Below, one piece after another: positions 24,683 to 37,000 of a DNA stretch of 64,000 bases. Each line of letters starts with the position of its first letter. Within the stretch, counting starts at the first letter, position 1. The notes under the pieces were generated by a model. That model was not told the origin of the DNA. It made no database searches and saw only the letters and a program-made list of their open reading frames with translations. Position numbers and translations under genes: made by a program. Origin of the DNA: Bugula neritina (lineage: Eukaryota > Bryozoa > Gymnolaemata > Cheilostomatida > Bugulidae); contig OZ037767.1 of NCBI GenBank assembly GCA_964035545.1, forward strand, positions 2,050,680 through 2,114,679, read 5' to 3'.

Positions 24683-27600
24683 CAATATTTAGCTGCTGAA
24701 AAGATAACATAAGCCGATAATATAATTTCTTTTACATAGAACAAATCACTGTCATCAAAATGAAAATATATTTAGAAAAATTAGCGTGTATAGGTTGAGC
24801 GAACAATTGGCCATGAAAATTGTGACTTTACGAATGTTGCGCTATCAGGCAATTAAATTACTATAAGACATGTAATTTTGCCGATCAGAGTAGTGTTTGC
24901 TTTGCACTAGGTTATGTTAAATCTGTATTTATTGGCCGTCTAATTATAGTTCAACTTAATTTGACAGAGCTGTAGACAAAGAAATACATGTATTTGATAA
25001 ATTAGCAAAATCTACTGTTTTTAATCTATTTCGTTCTAAACATTCCTTAGAACCAGTTTTGCCTAATGTTTTTGCATGGTTCAACCTAAAGATCAAAAAG
25101 TAAAGCTTTAATTTGGGAAGATAACTTCATTATAAATGCTATAAAATTTAAAAAATTGTTAAAATGCTGAAAATTTAAAACTTCAATATATTCAAAGATA
25201 CTTGATATATAATTAGCTGTTATATGTTTTAGCACTTAAAACTCGGCGCTACAATGTGGTTTCAAATCAGATTTGGTAAATTTTACTGCTACTGCTTATA
25301 AAAAATATAAATTTATAAAGCTTTAGTAATGCAAGTATAGCTAGGATAAAAAAAATAAGAGTAAAACCAATTAAATAAAGCAGGAGCTCATAAAATGCAG
25401 ACGCGAAAAAGGAGAAGGAAGATTTTAAACAACAGTGAAAGTTTTATGTTGCTATGGACACTACTTTAAAGGCATTTCGAAATTATCTGCTCTAAAAAGC
25501 AAGTTCATATAACTCTAAATACAATGGTTATGTAGAGAATAATATAGGGATAAAATAGTCATTGGGTGCTATCAATGCATACACTAAAATGTTGCTAAAC
25601 TTGCGTAACAAATTATTGCAATAAAAACACTTTAGAGTTATCTAATTACATGTATTCACTAAACATATTGAATAGATGCATTCAAGTTATTTTTATGTTA
25701 CTCGAAGTCGAATCTTTAAATACACGTAAATAGGTAATATAACTCATATACGATTTTATAGAATATGCTAAACAATTGTTTGACGTAAGGTGTCATTATT
25801 TAAATACATGGAAACTGTGTGGTAAAACCTTACGTTATACTCAACATGAAACCTTTTATTTGTTTAGCAAGGCTGTAATGCTTTACTTGAGCTACTGTGT
25901 TGTTAGTCATGCACACTATACCAAAAACCTATTCCAAAAATTTATATTAAATGTATTATAAAATTTACCAAATATATAAGAGATAGTCTTGCTTGAATTG
26001 TTGGTGTGATATGCTTGTTTTTAGACACAATTGAAAAAAGTAATAATATGAGTACAAAGTGGTTATAACATTTAATAATAAATTTCTTTATTGGGCAGTA
26101 AGTATATATTGTTATATCTCTATAGTTATGTTAAAGAAAATCAATTCACCTTAGAATTATAGAGTATTTCATACTTGCATTCATTACATTACCGTTACGT
26201 TACCATTACATTACTGTTATGTTACCGTTGCCGTTGGAAGGAAATTTAAATGCAGTTTGCATGAACTATCAATTGTTAGAAAGTTGTTTGTTTATAAGAA
26301 ATTAGTCTGTTTTCTTCTAATTTTGTACAGTCAGGCTTATGCAGCCTGAACAGATTACTAATACTACTTTGATGAAAGACTGCAGAGATGTGTAGTATAT
26401 AAAAGCAACTAAAATATCCCTCTGTATGCGGATCAAATTGATATAACAGAGTGCTTGCTTGTGTTTTAGTTGACATTTAAAAACATAAAAGACAGAAATT
26501 ATTTTTAGAAAAAAAATTTGGTTCTATGTAAATGTTGAAACCATGTATAATTTGAAATATATAGACACTATTATAATACATTAGTTCTGTGTGGGTGTGG
26601 GTGTAAAAGAAATTGGTGAAGTGATGGAGAAATTTAGAAAAGCCAGTGTTCTATATCAGAGAAATGTAGCAAGAGAAGTTATGTTCTATAGGGGAAATCT
26701 CAATCAAACACAAATTTACCACAAAGTACAAACATTAAAGAACTCAGGCTAGTAAAATGTTAATGTTACTGTACCTAAATAATGTAAAAGTATCTAACTA
26801 ATAACAGCTTTATTATTAGAATTGAACTAAAATAATTACATAGACAATTTTAGTCTATTATCAAGTTAGGTTGATCTCTATATACTAACTGTAAACTATG
26901 TATATTCCTTATATAATTGGTTGAATATTATATACATCTTTTAGGGTAACGGATATACAAATAAAGTGATACTGTGAATGAAAAGTTGGTAGTTGAAGCA
27001 TGTAACAGAAAGTTATACGGTTGAATTAGTACCAGCTAGAATAGGCTGGTATGCTGTGAGTCACTGTGCATCCTTTTTATGTTAAGAATGTAAAAACGTC
27101 AGGAGCCGATATACAAACATGCATATCTCCATGGCATAATATCATGTTTTTCATATTGAGTCATTGACTATAAGATTTGACATTTGATATAAACAAAGAG
27201 CAAGTGACGAAATTTCCAGTTGATGTCTCTTTAACACACATTCAGTTCATTCATTCAGCGTAACAAATACTCACTCATCCTACAAAATGTCAGGCCAATG
27301 TTTTCAAACTTGTTCAACTGTGTAAAAATATTTCATAGACTTGTAGTTTTTCTGATGGCTAAAGTTTTGTTATTGAAGCTAAAGATAAATGGGCACAGCG
27401 TTGCTAGGTCAATCGTTTTATGTTTTGTTTATACAAAAATACGTTCAATATATCAATACAAGGAAATTGAATATGAATTTTTTCTAACATTAATTTATAT
27501 TTAAAGCAAACAGCAGAACAATGTTCATTTGAGCTAAAAAATGATGCCAAAAGCTTTCCATAGAGTTTCCAAAAAAATTAATTTATAGCTGTATTTTCTA

Positions 27601-28645
27601 GTCCAACAAGTCGCCATCAAATGGTTAGACATACTTAAACAATGTGATGCTATTATTGGTAGTTATGTTGGTGGCTTGCAGCATGATACATTTTGACATC
27701 AAAGAGTAGACATATGTTTGAAGGAGAAACTGTACTAAACAAATTGCAGCATGTCGAGCAGCAGGTTAATTTTTACATTTCATAATGCACCAAAGCATCG
27801 TACTTACTTTTAAAAGTTAAAAAATGTCATTTTAGCTGTGAATAAAAACAAGTTTTTGTTAAAAACATGTATATTTGATTTTTAGTGAATGACTTCAGGA
27901 AATTATTCAACGTTTGTTAGATTCTTTCTACACACATATATGCCTTACAGCTAATGCAGAGTATAACACTACAAACCCATATATAGCTAAATCACACACC
28001 CTTTTATCTAATATGCAGCTCTTTCATTTCTGTTTCTCTTTGCCACTATATACGACCTGTGGCATTAGAAATATTTACAAAACTAACTTTTCAACAAATT
28101 AATATAAAATAACATGACTCATCAAAATAATCACCTGCTAATAGTCAGTTTGTGACTGTTTTTGTCCTTTTTAGGGCTTCAGCCTAGGCTTGTAGGCTGT
28201 TATGAATGTGAAATTATGACAAAAGGGAATACGCAATTTTGTAGAATAAAAAGCTATTGTTGCCACCATTTCATTACAATTTCTAGTTCTGAGACAACTC
28301 ACTATTAGTGGTTCCAAGGTAATTGACCTGAAAAAAAGCATATTTTTGATGTCCACTCCCAAAACTGTCAGTTGCATATATAATGTGATTATTGTTATGT
28401 AATCATTATGTTACATAATAAATATTGTATGACCTGTGATAAAACTATATTCATGATATATGTAGTTTGTGACGGTATAATAATTATTGTTTGTTGTTTC
28501 TTGCATATTCTTTGTAAAGCTGTATATTACATAACATTTATAAATGTTAGGTAACTTTATATAAAGAAATATTCTCAAGTTCAACTTGATACAAGTAGAT
28601 TGACTAGCATTCAAACTTGAATTCCTTTACATAAAAAAGTGTAGA

Positions 28646-28677
28646 TTTACCTGTAAAGATGCACATTTACAGGTAAA
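28646..28677. repeat. Perfect 12-bp inverted repeat (hairpin)
   Basis: TTTACCTGTAAA, an 8-nt loop, then TTTACAGGTAAA. A third partial copy (ACCTTTACAG) follows. Intergenic. Confidence 0.9.
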
Positions 28678-30839
28678 GGTGTACCTTTACAGTTTATCAG
28701 ATAACAGTTATTATAATGCACCCTTCTTATGTTCAATATATTTAATCGCTTATCTGTATGTAAATTTATTCCAAGTGACTAACTTGCTCCCAACGAGTGA
28801 ATCAACAGAGTACGTCCGTCATAACGCAACCTTCAACTTCCTTAACTTCTGTAAACTAAGTCCATAGATTTTGGAAATTATTAACAAGTTTCAACATACA
28901 CGTACATCATTCCTATTTTAGTTTGTGTTGAGAAATAATTTTGATAGCCGCATTCATCGTAAAATAGCCGTAGGTAGAGCTCATGACTTCATGTATGGTT
29001 ATGTAATGGTATACATGGATACAGAGAAAATAGATGTATGATATAGCATGTTGCTGTAACTCCTAATGTGGTGACATGCACACTGTCATAGTCATATGTT
29101 GCAGTCTGTACTTAGAGATGTGAAATATGTAACTCTGAAGTCTGAACTCCTTTCTAGCCAACTGCTGTGCACTAAGATTCTACTAAAATATAAAATTAAA
29201 AGTTTGGCTCCCCAACACAAATATCTTGTATAATTAATTATATAATAAAAAAGAGAATAAGAACACTTTTATTACTAAGAAGTAATTTTTGCTGAGATTC
29301 GTATCTCTTGTCAAGTTTGGAGAGTACCTGGCTAAAGGCCTTTGCCCTTTTGCCACATCCTTTGGTTCCCTCTTGCCCCTTCAAGCACACATTGTACGCT
29401 CATTTAGTGCAATCCAAATAATTTAACTTACTAAAACACATTATTGATAAAAATTAGGGAATCAGAAATGTTTCAAGTTCAAAGATAAATTAAACAAAAA
29501 ATCTGGCTTTGGGATGCCTCCTTCAACTGTCTCAGTGCATGAAGCTCTACTGAGGCTAGTGCTTGACTGAGTATTCATGTAACAATCTAGATGCATTCAT
29601 TATACTACATTAGATGATAATATGCACCATATTAACTGTAATCCAATGCATGCGCTGCAAATAGACTGAACCCATTGTAATATCTATAGTTTCATTTTGA
29701 GCTGTTGCACTGGATAGTAGTTTATGCACCCTGAGGATGGATACTGAAGGTGCATCTATAGGTGTGGTAGTAGTAGCTACATACACTGTGTGCACAGCAT
29801 GATTATATTAATTGTTTATTGTTCTGAGAATGCATACACAAAATGTTTACTAAAATAGCAGGTTGTATAATAAACAAGTGAAACAAGTGCAACTGCATAA
29901 CTGAAAATGCGTGAGAAAGATGGAGTAAATTTTAATAATATAAACCAACAGGAATATTTCTATTTACTTTACAAATTTATAAACACTGCATTGATTAAGA
30001 ATAACATTCAATGTAAACAAACTATAGCATTATTACATTGGCCATCTTTAATAAATATTTCGCAATTTTTACTCTTTTTGAAATATTGAACACTTTTCTA
30101 ACTATATCCCAATATCGGTTTTAAATACCGTACTTTATTATACAAATGGTGCAGCCGCTGGTGTTGTTACATCTATCCATTACATATAATATGTAATGTA
30201 TATACTGCAATATATTGCAATGAGATGAATTTTGCAACTTTTGGAGTTGTTTGTACCCGCTCATTTAAATTTACAAGCCGATAAACTAGGCCCGCTAGGG
30301 TATAAGAAAGTTATTCCAATTAATTTATTGCTTATTCATTAGTTTTCATGTAAAATAAACAATTGCCCATTCATTTATATAGAGAGTCATCATATTATGA
30401 TTTTAAAGTGTAAATTAGTGTTATAATATTTATCTAACTAAAAATTATTATTATTTCTATTTAAAGATATTTTTAATATTAGACAACAATATTCTTAAAC
30501 ATAAAACAGCTGACACAAATTAGTACCACAAACAAATAGTTCAAAAACTCTTACAAATGTCTTTAAAGCTCTTAAACTTTAACCTCAGAGTTTAATACTT
30601 CATTATTACACATAAGCCTAAACTAAGCTCCTATAAGTAATATATTCGCTAGCTCGTTTGATTGATATGTTGGAGCACAGTCTAATCAATGCACTGATGA
30701 TTTTAGTAGGTAGCAGAGCGTGCCTGTAACGTGATACACGCTTAGCATAATGCAGCGCTAGATTATACCCATTAGCATAGCTCCGATGGGACAGGCTATT
30801 CAGTATCGTAGAAAGCTTGCAGTGAGCAAGCTGGGCTAA

Positions 30840-30929
30840 TATAAACTTTCTATCACTTCATTGGGACTCTGAGCTTGTAATACGAAAGCTGATCTACGGC
30901 CACATTCTGGATTAAAGTTGGAATAAAAG
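30840..30929 (+). promoter_or_regulatory. TATA-type promoter and 5'UTR of the RhoGEF gene
   Basis: TATAAA at 30840-30845 is followed by TTCTATCACTTCATTGGG, so transcription could start around 30865-30875. About 60 nt of leader then carry an in-frame TAA (30924-30926) before the ATG at 30930, which has an A at -3. This fits a short, intronless 5'UTR, but the true start could be further upstream. Confidence 0.4.
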
Positions 30930-31019
30930 ATGTCTACTATTTCCTCTCAGCAACAGATTTTAGAAGAACTGATTTCTACAGAAGAGAATTACGTTCGAGA
31001 TTTGAAAGATATATGTGAG
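30930..31019 (+). CDS. RhoGEF coding exon 1 (start, DH conserved region 1)
   Basis: Thirty codons ending in phase 0 at TGTGAG|GTAAGG. It encodes the first DH helix, with [19 protein letters not shown] as the diagnostic Dbl signature. Confidence 0.9.
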
Positions 31020-34000
31020 GTAAGGCAAACTAAACATACTTCTCTATTTAGACTATAACTATAAGTAATAATAAAACACTCGGAAAGCTAGAACACAATA
31101 ATTAGGGCTTTTAGTTGTAGTGACTGCAAAACCTAATTATGTACCTTGTATTGATATTTTTGAAAAGAAGGATTTATGAATAAGGTTAGAACAAGCTTCT
31201 ATATATTAATATGTATAATATTGATATTACCACCAACAATTGTGGGCTGGGAACGTTGTAGAATATTTGCTAAGGTTAATTTTAGATATCTATAAGAAAA
31301 TAGCAAGGAAATAAAACTTGCATAGATTTTATGGCCTCTTCTTTTTCTCCCCCCTTCTCCCCCCTCCCATCTCCCCCACCTCCTTATCTCCCTAGCTTCC
31401 TCCTCCCCCCTCTCTCTCCATTTCCATTTCTCTCCCTGACAGTAAAAGTTAATAACTAAGCTAGTCTTTACTAATTAATTAAAAGTGCATCAATAATCTA
31501 TAAATTGAGTACGAAATGTATGATTATTGAATATTTGCATCAGTAATGATTCAGATTTTCTTTTTTGCCAAGCTTGAATAGCATGCAAAAACTTTAACTT
31601 TAGCAAAAATCTGTGAGCTTACGGAGAGATTAAAACCCATTTCCTCATTTCCATTCTTTGACAAAGACTACTAAATATGAGTCATCAAATCTCACTAATT
31701 ACCTCTGTGTGCTGCTTCTGCTGACTTATTAGTGGTTCCAGATTTATCAAATAAAATCTGCGTACAAAAATCTTTTCCTATCAACTAATTGTTTCCTGTG
31801 TGAAACAAGCACCTCTGTGTTTGGCTGATTCAGGTTTTTATTTTGAAAGTGTGCCTGTTTGGCTCAACTACATTCCAAAGTGTTTATCTCACTGCTGGAT
31901 TTATCTGGTATCACATCTATATACGAAGTCTTGACCTTTGAATAGCAAAACAAAGCTGAAAGTTTTCCCCAATTTTGCATTTCATAGACAGTTTCAACAG
32001 CGCAGATTAGGCATGAAATGTAGTGCTAGTGTTTGTAATGCTAAACTTGATAGCTAAAGAATATGTAACATTTCTCATAATAATGACTTTTTGAACACTC
32101 CATGTATTTATCTCAGTTTATTCTTTGTGATCAACACAAGGGAATGAATGATAGGCATCTAATTACATGAGCAAAATATCAAAATAACAGTTTCTTTGTT
32201 ACACACAGTTTATCTCAAAATCTACACCAAGTTCAATTTACCAAGTTATCTTTTATTTTGACATAAAATGCCAGAAATTTATTTCACAGAACTTTTAAAA
32301 GTATGCACTTGTATATTAATAAAAACATTAAAACTGCAGCCCTTGTAGATCAATAGAATGGAGCACTAAAAATAATATTCTCAACAACTCATTACTAGGT
32401 GCATCTTCCAAAGGCACCTTAGAACGTCTTAGAATATGCTAGAAAATACTAGAAGTAGGTCATACACACTCCTGGCCATCTAACTCATTAACCAGTTTTA
32501 ACTAATTAGCAAGGAGATGCAGCCTACAATTAGCAGCAACAATAGCATGTGTCCAGTACACAGTGAGTGCTACTATCATTTAGTTGTGTGCTGTAAGGCA
32601 CTTAGCTTAGGTCTAACACTGCGCATAACATCATTATTTCATGAATGAGTATCAGATGTCATTTAATATTTTCCAATTTATAAATAAAGGTATATTGATT
32701 TGCTGACCAGTGACCAGGGGAGATGATTTCAAATATAAATCTGTTGTTATGCATGTTGATAATCAAAAGAGACCAGCTATAAGCTGTTAGTGTAACCAGT
32801 TTCCATCTTTATAACAAATTAACGATAAATTATCTTGCTTATCGGAACATTTTTGATATGATGTTTTTATAGCAAGCACAAAAAGAAAATATGCACATTT
32901 AGGACAAAAATAGAACTAAACAGCTTGCATCTCTTACAATTAGCGTCTGCACAACATCATTTCTGAAAACCTTTTTGATGATCAGCCAAATTAAAAACAT
33001 AACGACATTATTTTATATAAAATTGGGAGCCAAGCACACTTCTGAGTTCTGAAAATGTTGAACAGTTTATTACTGCTCTGTTGTCATGATGATTTATATT
33101 TTAAATTAAATTATAATAATGCTAAATGAAGATGTTCTAAAAATAGATTGATTTAAATATTAATTGCCAAGTATACTACAAAATGAAATAACTTGAAAAG
33201 ACAACATTATGAGTGTGTAATGTGCGCTAATAGCTATTGGCAATCAGTTTATTAATATCTTTATGGTGTACTTGTCTCTTTTTGTTATTGTGACATGCTA
33301 CATTCATATTATTGACATATATTACATATAATTGGTGATTCTACCTCACCACAATCCCTTGTAGTAACTCCCAATTTGTAAACTCAACTCTGTTACAACT
33401 TAGCAACTTGAAATAGGAAAGCAACTAGTTATTCCACTTGCACAAACTAGTCAAGGTTATGTGTAGTACTTCATGCTATGTTGTTACAGGTCCACCTACC
33501 ATGTTATATATATTGTTATAGGTCTACCTACCATGTTATATATATTGTTACAGGTCTACCTACCATGCTATACATATTGTTACAGGTCTACCTACCATGT
33601 TATATATATTGTTACAGGTCTACCTACCATGTTATATATATTGTTACAGGTCTACCTACCATGTTATATATATTGTTACAGGTCCACCTACCATGTTATA
33701 TATATTGTTGCAGGTCTACCTACCATGTTATATATATTGTTGCAGGTCTACCTACCATGTTATATATATTGTTACAGGTCCACCTACCATGTTATATATA
33801 TTGTTACAGGTCTACCTACCATGTTATATATATTGTTACAGGTCCACCTACCATGTTATATATATTGTTACAGGTCTACCTACCATGTTATATATATTGT
33901 TACAGGTCTACCTACCATGTTATGGAATCTTACAGAATGTTACGAAGGAAGACACACGCATTGTTTTCAGCAATATAGAGTCCATTGTTACACTCAGCAG

Positions 34001-37000
34001 GTAAATCTTATCATATACCTGCACCACGCCAGAGTAATGTGGGCTTTTTGATTATACTACCTAGGACAACTTGGTCTTGAGAGGTTGTAACATAGGGGCA
34101 GAGTGATTTATTGGCAAAGTGATGTTGGGGCAGAATATTTTAAGGGCTGAGTGACATTGGGGCAGTGTTATATAGGGACAGAGTGACATTGGGGCAGTGT
34201 TATATAGGGACAGAGTGATATTGGGGCAGAGTAGCTGAAGCTAATTAAGACACTAGGCTTATAACCAGTTGAGTTATACTGCCTGTTTACAAGCATAACC
34301 TGCCCATCTAATCTATTCGAGCTTTTAAGGAACTTGTATAATTTGCATTGTTGGAATTGATGATATTCAGTAAATTCATTCAGATGAGTAAACTGAATAG
34401 ACACTCAATGCAGCTTGAGGGTGTATCCATTAATTGCTTATGCATTCTTCCCCATACCAGTATGATTCTAATGCCAACTTGTGTTTTGCTAGCATTCATA
34501 AAGATGTAGGCTCATACAGACAAGTAGTAGAGTCAAAAGGGCATGGAGAATTCTTGTGAAATGTTTTTGATCACAGCGCTAAGATATTCTTTTGGTTTCA
34601 TTTCTTTGACCATTTCACATCTATATTGGGCATGGCACCCAATCTTTCACAATTTAACATTACCCTAGACTCTACAGCTTTATTTACTGAGTTGAAATGA
34701 TTTAGTCGAACTTTTTAGATGGTAGCCACGATAACTATAGGCTAACATTCATGCATGCTAACAACTGGTGGCTCTTTAGCTTTTGAAAGATAACTTAATA
34801 AAGTTATTAATCATCATATTTAGCTTATCATGGACTAGAGTTTATAATCTATTCCAATGGCTGGATTATCTATTCTAAGACCCTATTTGTCTAGGTTTAA
34901 AAAAATATTAGAACTGACACTGTAACCTCTCAATGACTCTAAACCATGCAATAATTATGCTATAAGGTAATTAAAGAGGATATAGTGGGAGGAAGTATAA
35001 ATAGAGTCATTCAATAGTTGGTAAACATACTACACCATTGATAATAGCTATATATTTCAATATAGGAATAATCCTTGAAAATTTAAAGATTTACCGGTTT
35101 ACAAAAGATTTTTTCTATCTGCATAACAATATTCAAAACTTTTGGGATGAGAAAATAGTTTTTTCCCATCGGCATTTAACATCAGTTTTGAAATCATGGA
35201 ACTGTATAAACACGCTCCAGATAGCTGCTATAGCATGTGTGTATATTCTTTTCACCTGGTTATTGGAATATACCTGACAATTTGTAAAACTGAAAATTAC
35301 TAAAATCTGCGTCTAACGATAATAAACATGGATGAATGAAGTTGCACCAAAATCTCTGAGTTTAATGATACACAAAATGGTATTCTGTAGGAAGCTGCTG
35401 GATGATCTGAAGTCAGCAAATGGGTGTCTAATGAAAACAGCAGAGAGTTTCCTGAACAGAGCTTCAGATTTCCATCAGTATAGCACGTACTGTACATGTT
35501 ATCACAGGTGTGTGTCTTGTTTATACTTCACTAGTGTACTTTTGATACATTCTGGCATGGAGGGCATCCAGGTAAATGCAGGTGGCAAGACTAAAAATAG
35601 TTACGATTTTCAAACAATTGAAGGTTTTACTTAGAAGTGTCTAAAGCTGCATATTGCAACAGAGCAGCAAATTTCTCAACATTAGAATTCCCTTTCTGAC
35701 TCAACTCAATCATCAAGTTGGTAAAAATATACTGCATGGCTTCTCGTGCTGAAAACTTAGGCAACAACTCAACTTATAGTGGCTAAAATCTGGCTTCTCT
35801 TTACTGTAAGCCAAAATGTCTCCTCAGATTTAAATGAGATGCCGGAATAATGTAATTGCTAAGATCTTATGGTATCCATTTTAATTAATTGTTTAACCCA
35901 TACGCTACATAGCCATCAAAGAAATTAAAGATATCAGAAACAATTTCTGTTTGCATACAAATGGTTAGGTGTGTGCTTTTAATCGTTTGTTTTGCATCAG
36001 TTTACCATAACAGACACCAGAGCTGGGAGCTGAATAAATTAGGAATTCTTGTGCACCAAGTGCTTACACTATTCACAATAATCAGTCACTCAAGTTGAGG
36101 TTCTGTCAAACCGAAAAAATACAGAAAAAATAAAATCAGCCCACTAGATGTGTGGTATGATCGCAAGTTTATAAAGTGCATGTTCATGGGTCATTCCTAA
36201 CAGTAGATAACCATACCAAAAATTGCTCTAAACAGCTCTAAACACAAAACTAGTAGTAGTTGCTTAATAAAACATAAAACTATTTCCATGTCATCAAAAT
36301 TGAAAAAATACATGGGGAAAAAAGAGCTAATCTTTGATGCTAAGGTAAGACCCATATAGATATGAATCTAAGGCTCCTTGTTCTTCAAAGACATTCTAGA
36401 GGTTTTGAAAAAAGTTGTAACAATGAACTATTCTGTCTCAACTACTTGTAACAGCTGCCTCTTCAAAATAAACAACTGGAAATAACCATTTTTTAACATA
36501 CCAGCCTCCAGTAGGTTTAGTGTTTATTGACTCAATATTATTTGTTCTATGCTAATAAGAATTGCTATTTAAAAAAGTTGCGAAAGTGTTTAGCAGCTTA
36601 TAGATACTGTGTAGAGTGTAAGTAGAGACTATGTAAGTAGATACTGTTGTATAAGTGAAATGTAAGTAGAGATTGTTGAGCTTTTGTAAGTTTTGTTAGC
36701 TACACCCTTTTATTGTTACATGTCAGAAATTAATCATTGGCTCACTCTAAATATTAAATAATTGTTAAATAACAAGTTCATAAAAATACACCCAGCCTGT
36801 GCAAGACGTTTAATGGAACATTCATATTCATGTATATAGTGTTAGTTGATTTAGATGTACAATCTGCTTTTGTAGAGCAAATGAGAGGTTGTTTGAGATG
36901 AGACAAAAGATTCCTCTCGTTGCCACAATCTTATTGGACGTACAGAAGTCTTTAGGCCACGCCCTTCCTCTCTCTAGCTACTTGCACAAACCGGTTCAGA

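Larger units (their letters stand above)
22896..30639. other. Intergenic region between prospero and the RhoGEF gene
   Basis: About 7.7 kb of A+T-rich DNA. It contains the 15-bp minisatellite (24541), a short CATTACCGTTACGTTAC patch (26180-26235) and the hairpin at 28646. No coding exon is recognised. Confidence 0.65.
34001..36875 (+). other. RhoGEF introns 2 and 3, flanking exon 3 (35391-35507)
   Basis: Intron 2 starts with the 34090-34233 repeat. Intron 3 shows nothing notable. Confidence 0.75.

Noticed and set aside
24517-24699. 60-codon LHYPR-repeat frame
   Set aside because: It arises because the minisatellite period is 15 bp. No promoter, splice or conservation sign.
33936-34000. Alternative start of RhoGEF exon 2 at CTTACAG|AAT
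   Set aside because: In frame, but it would leave out ten residues that DH domains need between the first helix and the FSNIE motif. Kept as a minor alternative only.
33473-34051. Three overlapping + strand frames of 135-192 codons
   Set aside because: They are readings through the 32-bp minisatellite. Only the last 95 bp (33906-34000) fit the RhoGEF gene.
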